Assembly: GCA_023678885.1 (NCBI GenBank)
Contig: CM042993.1
Span: 3,742,501 to 3,806,500, forward strand
Direction of reading: 5' to 3'
Length of the DNA: 64,000 nt
Origin: Pogostemon cablin
Lineage: Eukaryota; Streptophyta; Magnoliopsida; Lamiales; Lamiaceae
In this document: in pieces, positions 62,880 through 64,000 of the stretch
How positions within the stretch are numbered: the stretch's first letter is position 1
How the letters are laid out: the number at the start of each line of letters is the position of its first letter
Notes under the pieces: model-generated
Databases searched by the model: none
What the model was told of the DNA's origin: nothing
Seen by the model: the letters and a program-made list of their open reading frames with translations, nothing else
Position numbers and translations under genes: made by a program

Positions 62880-63010
62880 TTTTTTACCCTCAATTTTTCA
62901 TTAAAAAAACTAATAAATAAATTGTATACAATTTTGTTCATAATTGTATACTACTATGTTTTTTATCATATTTGTAGTACGTTTTTGAAAGTGGGTGCAT
63001 CGTATGTTGG
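62880..63010. repeat. Palindrome-ended dispersed repeat, fragment
   Basis: CTCAATTTTTCATTAAAAAAACTAA, TTGTATACAATTTTGTTCATAATTGTATA and GTGGGTGCATCGT match the interior and one end of copy 3. Truncated and lacking the palindromes. Confidence 0.5.
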
Positions 63011-63262
63011 TGTGTATCCGTGTATATTTAAAAGTCGGAAAAATGTATAATACTTTTATTTTTTGAACAAATCTTAATTTTTTTATACTCTGTCGACAAC
63101 TCAACTCAATATGTTTTTTTTTTTCTGAAATTCAAAATATGTCAATATTATATTCTATTTAAAGAGAAAAAAAATAAGAATTTTGAGTATTGCTTTTAAA
63201 AAAATATAAAAATTTAAAATATTTCATATTGAAAATCTAAGTTAAATAAAAAAAATTATTAC

Positions 63263-63960
63263 AATTGTGGGTGGTGAGAAACACGACAAACAAGCTGCTC
63301 CCTTTTCAAATTACTAAACCCAATTGCTCATTTTTTTTCTATTTGCTGCACCCGAAGCAACGAAATGTAGCATGCTAGGGTGGTTGCTATTTGCATGATA
63401 ATGTATTTAGTATGGTACGTTACTGATACTGCATCCAGATTTTCTTTTGATACAAATCAATATTTTACATTAACTCTTGCACCTACTTCAGCTTCATTTC
63501 ATCTGCTGAGAAACCAAATCTCTGTGAAACCAAAGCTCTCGCAGCGGAAAAAAGCTTACAAAGTGTAACTCAAGGTAAATTCATAAACCGGGATTTCTTC
63601 TCCTTACACTTGTTGTTGTTGTAATGGGTTTATTGTTTTGGGTTTTTGGGTAAAAAGAAAAAAGGAAGAAGATGCTTGATTCTAGTACTAATTTGTCTTC
63701 TTAAGCTAGATCTGAGTAGTGGGTGCCCTAGCAATTTACTTGATTTATTTTTTGCTTTTGCATGCTGTTTACTTACCCAGTTTCAATCTCTATCATTTTA
63801 GGGGGATAAGTTTGTTTAGTTATTGTATAAAATTTTCTGTGTTCTTAATTCCTACAACAAAAAAGTGTCGCATTGTGGGCGGTGAGAAGGATTCTTTTTC
63901 ATATGGTCTCCTATTTCTATTTGGTGCACCCCAAGCAACGAAATGTAGTGTCATGTAGGA
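63263..63960. repeat. Direct repeat pair flanking a leader-like exon
   Basis: ATTGTGGGTGGTGAGAA..TTTCTATTTGCTGCACCCGAAGCAACGAAATGTAG (63263-63368) and CATTGTGGGCGGTGAGAA..TTTCTATTTGGTGCACCCCAAGCAACGAAATGTAG (63871-63949) are diverged direct copies about 600 bp apart. Confidence 0.65.
63430..63572 (+). other. Possible 5' leader exon of a gene beyond the window
   Basis: Mixed-composition sequence (CTCTTGCACCTACTTCAGC..GCAGCGGAAAAAAGCTTAC) ends at ACTCAAG|GTAAATTC, a good splice donor, and lies between the direct repeats. The open frame (to 63568) shows no known domain. This may be a first exon of a gene to the right. Confidence 0.25.
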
Positions 63961-64000
63961 TGATAGGATGGGGAACAACAATTTTACCAGTACTTATAAA

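Overview
The window reads as nuclear DNA of a dicot plant, probably an asterid and possibly Lamiales. The evidence is multi-exon genes with GT..AG introns, AT-rich intergenic DNA, microsatellites and many small transposable elements. Placement in Lamiales is an inference from remembered likeness of the inositol-phosphate synthase and the Ole e 1-like protein to sesame and olive relatives.

The left half (about 4.7-39.3 kb) is gene-bearing. In order it holds: a complete 10-exon myo-inositol-3-phosphate synthase; a SOSEKI (DUF966) polarity protein; a secreted Ole e 1-like protein; a plastid-type 2,3-bisphosphoglycerate-dependent phosphoglycerate mutase; a type I inositol-polyphosphate 5-phosphatase; a short intronless EIN3-like factor on the minus strand; a DUF630/DUF632 protein; and an unrecognised nuclear-looking coiled-coil protein with an LGDITN motif. 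I followed the splice junctions of all spliced genes, and each gives one open frame (510, 389, 160, 324, 560, 718 and 444 aa). The EIN3-like gene has 425 codons.

The right half (about 39.3-64 kb) is mostly repeats. It carries a small lysine-rich orphan gene (minus strand), a FAR1/FRS-MULE transposase-derived pseudogene broken in its SWIM finger, two diverged LTR-retroelement-like relics in opposite orientation, a 1-2 kb segmental duplication nested with MITEs, CACTA-like ends and a dispersed family ending in GTGCAC palindromes. A low-confidence spliced transcript may lie at 60.3-62.6 kb, and a possible 5' leader exon lies at the right edge.

There is no operon-like logic and no sign of a biosynthetic cluster. 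Two genes touch inositol metabolism (synthesis of inositol phosphate and removal of the 5-phosphate), but they are 14 kb apart with unrelated genes between. The most unusual single object is a long foldback with a 23-bp near-perfect stem inside intron 5 of the 5-phosphatase gene, a candidate small-RNA precursor. Next is a ~1 kb Mutator-like element inserted in a 42-bp tandem array.
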